This document shows, piece after piece, positions 62,811 to 64,000 of a stretch of DNA of 64,000 nucleotides (its first letter is position 1; every line of letters starts with the position of its first letter). This DNA comes from SIG440 sp045645485. Lineage in GTDB: Bacteria > Bacillota > Clostridia > Monoglobales > Monoglobaceae. A program made the translations under genes and the position numbers. The notes under the pieces are model-generated. The model saw only the letters and a program-made list of their open reading frames with translations. It was not told where the DNA came from and searched no databases. The DNA lies in assembly GCA_045645485.1 (NCBI GenBank), contig JAZRIX010000017.1, positions 5,037-69,036 of the forward strand. Direction: 5' to 3'.

Positions 62811-63479
62811 CTATTGTTCATTCTTATGCGTTAATCGAGTTGTCCCATTGTTTTTTATTACTTCATAAAAATCAGCCAATGCTGGAAAAGAATTTCCACC
62901 ACCTGCAATATTCCGATAGTTAGATAAAGCTGTTTTTACACCAGGTGTATGTAAAAAAGAAAATTGTGTAACAATAACCTCTTTATCAACTATTGCTTGA
63001 TCCCAAGCTAAGGCTACTATTTCTAAATTATTAAGATAGTTTGTTACATTTCCTCTCAATTCAGTGAGAATAGCCCCTTCTACCAAGTACATTCCATTTG
63101 CGTCCTTTTGACATTTTGTACAAGTTTCTTTGTTTTTTTCTGAACACATTTGGCAAATCATCTTGTGTGCCGTTTCATCTACGTGAAAAGAATTGTAATC
63201 ATATAATCGCTTACACTGATCATTGTCAAACGTTTCCACTATTTTTTCTGCCAAACGTGATTCCTTTTTTAAAGAGTTGTTCCAATTAGACAATAATTCT
63301 ATTGTTTTAACACGTCGTAGTTCTTCATGTTGTTCCGTTGTTGCTTGTCGCGCTGCATCTGTCGCCTGTCGTGCTGCATCCGTTGCCTTTTTTGCTTCAA
63401 AAATCTGTCTCCATGCCAATAATAAAGATATGAGACCTACACTTTGAATAACTATAGATATAATTTCATAAGCTGTCAT
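62811..63479 (-). CDS. Membrane-anchored coiled-coil protein with cysteine cluster (DUF4760-like)
   Basis: 222 residues from ATG 63479; AAAGGG is 8 bases upstream, and the in-frame GTG at 63488 overlaps that site. One N-terminal transmembrane helix (about 5-25) is followed by a coiled coil with a tandem ATDAARQ ATDAARQ repeat. A soluble domain carries the cluster CQMCSEKNKETCTKC, probably binding zinc, and the NYLNNLEIVALAWDQAIVDK stretch seen in DUF4760-type proteins. Function unknown; such proteins occur near mobile and defence-type genes. It is flanked by a remnant gene and a phage-like gene, consistent with an accessory island. Confidence 0.65.
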   Translation of the reverse strand: MTAYEIISIVIQSVGLISLLLAWRQIFEAKKATDAARQATDAARQATTEQHEELRRVKTIELLSNWNNSLKKESRLAEKIVETFDNDQCKRLYDYNSFHVDETAHKMICQMCSEKNKETCTKCQKDANGMYLVEGAILTELRGNVTNYLNNLEIVALAWDQAIVDKEVIVTQFSFLHTPGVKTALSNYRNIAGGGNSFPALADFYEVIKNNGTTRLTHKNEQ

Positions 63480-63545
63480 AAAAACCACCCTTTCCTTTTT
63501 TAACCATTATAACATCAATTAAATATATTTGTCAATATCAATAAC

Positions 63546-63565
63546 CCCCCGAGTCGCCTCGGGGG
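63546..63565. terminator. GC-rich hairpin terminator
   Basis: CCCCCGAG pairs with CTCGGGGG around a 4-base loop. A clear T-run (ATTTTTT) follows on the plus strand and only a weak one on the minus strand. It sits between the phage-like gene end and the coiled-coil gene start. Confidence 0.7.
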
Positions 63566-63570
63566 ATTTT

Positions 63571-64000
63571 TTATTTATACTCGCCGACCTCTTTATACAA
63601 CAGCCACCATTCATAGTCTGTCAAATCCATAGTGTTCAGATAATCAATCAACCTTTCCTGCTTCAAGCCCCTAACCGAAATACCATTTTCATCTTTTGCA
63701 TCGGTATTCCACTTTTTGGTTCTGAAATCAAGAAACTTTTCAAAGTCAATTTTATGACCCTCATTAATGATTTTATCATATTGATTCTTTGCTGCTGTAT
63801 TTAAAGTGTATTCCTCTTTATACCGAATATATTCGCTTGGCTTAATACCATACCTTTCAGCCGCATCCATAGCATTTATAATCCATTCCGCCTCAATGTC
63901 ATAGTCATCGGGAGCAGATGTTTCCAACGCAACATTTTCAACATAGCTATACGCCGCACCAAGCATCTTATTGTACGTCTCATCGTCAAACTCACCCTTC
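63571..64000 (-). CDS. Phage-like protein, 5' end beyond window
   Basis: The frame is open to the right edge: upstream of an internal ATG (63966) the codons continue GEFDDETYNK, so at least 142 residues of a longer protein are present. The region is charged and helical. Its end, GLKQERLIDYLNTMDLTDYE, is similar in pattern to the C-termini of large phage structural or tape-measure-type proteins, and EEYTLNTAAKNQYDKIINEG also fits a phage-related helical repeat. No catalytic motif is seen. It may mark the edge of a prophage or integrated element. Confidence 0.5.
   Translation of the reverse strand, partial: KGEFDDETYNKMLGAAYSYVENVALETSAPDDYDIEAEWIINAMDAAERYGIKPSEYIRYKEEYTLNTAAKNQYDKIINEGHKIDFEKFLDFRTKKWNTDAKDENGISVRGLKQERLIDYLNTMDLTDYEWWLLYKEVGEYK

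Noticed and set aside
1..64000. CRISPR arrays, insertion sequences with transposases, rRNA genes
   Set aside because: No regularly spaced repeats, no transposase or integrase frames and no rRNA sequence were recognised.
62504..64000. Calling a prophage at the right end
   Set aside because: Only one partial protein with phage-like pattern is visible, with no integrase, attachment site or structural genes.

Overview
The window comes from a low-GC, Gram-positive, endospore-forming anaerobe of the class Clostridia. The grounds are a spoIIGA-sigE pair, cwlD, a remnant of a YaaH-type cortex hydrolase, S-layer homology (SLH) proteins with no outer-membrane machinery, AGGAGG-type ribosome binding sites and a tig-clpP-clpX operon. 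The density of secreted carbohydrate-recognition proteins and SLH anchors suggests a glycan-associated, possibly gut or plant-fibre, lifestyle. I cannot name the genus.

Region 1 (1-15,001) is mostly housekeeping: tig-clpP-clpX, a metallophosphoesterase, thrC, a small P-loop protein, pgi, the sporulation operon spoIIGA-sigE, cwlD, pyk and a sodium-pump-like oadB plus a 46-residue oadG-like gene. The last two lie behind a yybP-ykoY (manganese) riboswitch with an intrinsic terminator. A tRNA-Leu(CAG) and an SGNH hydrolase follow. Two small repeat elements carrying a GTCATTCTGAGC-like core lie here.

Region 2 (15,208-37,951) is a surface-protein cluster. Six exported proteins (337 to 2135 aa) combine LamG-like sandwiches, Ig-like domains, Asp-box (sialidase-type) propellers, copper-amine-oxidase-like stalk domains, SLH anchors and a recurring approximately 90-residue beta module. 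Two tandem AraC-type regulators stand upstream. A 16-bp element is identical ahead of two of the genes and lies exactly 48 bp from a TATAAT box in both, which suggests one shared activator site.

Region 3 (38,381-61,779) is an exopolysaccharide locus interwoven with cyclic-di-GMP genes. It holds GtrA, an acyltransferase, a Wzx-type flippase, GT32, GtrII, a YdjC/ChbG deacetylase, a priming sugar-phosphate transferase, two GT4 and four GT2 glycosyltransferases, an O-antigen-ligase-like protein and two Wzz-like chain-length proteins. One Wzz-like protein is fused to a degenerate GGDEF domain. It also holds two EAL proteins, one with a degenerate GGDEF domain, and is preceded by a GGDEF protein with an intact signature and a Cache-like sensor. 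No tyrosine autokinase of the usual Wzz/Wzc pair is present, so nucleotide signalling may replace it.

Region 4 (62,042-64,000) is accessory: a 5'-truncated YaaH-type hydrolase, a 12-codon open frame with its own promoter and terminator, a membrane-anchored coiled-coil protein with a cysteine cluster, and the 3' part of a phage-like protein running off the right edge. Nearly all genes are on the minus strand; spoIIGA, sigE and tRNA-Leu are the clear exceptions.
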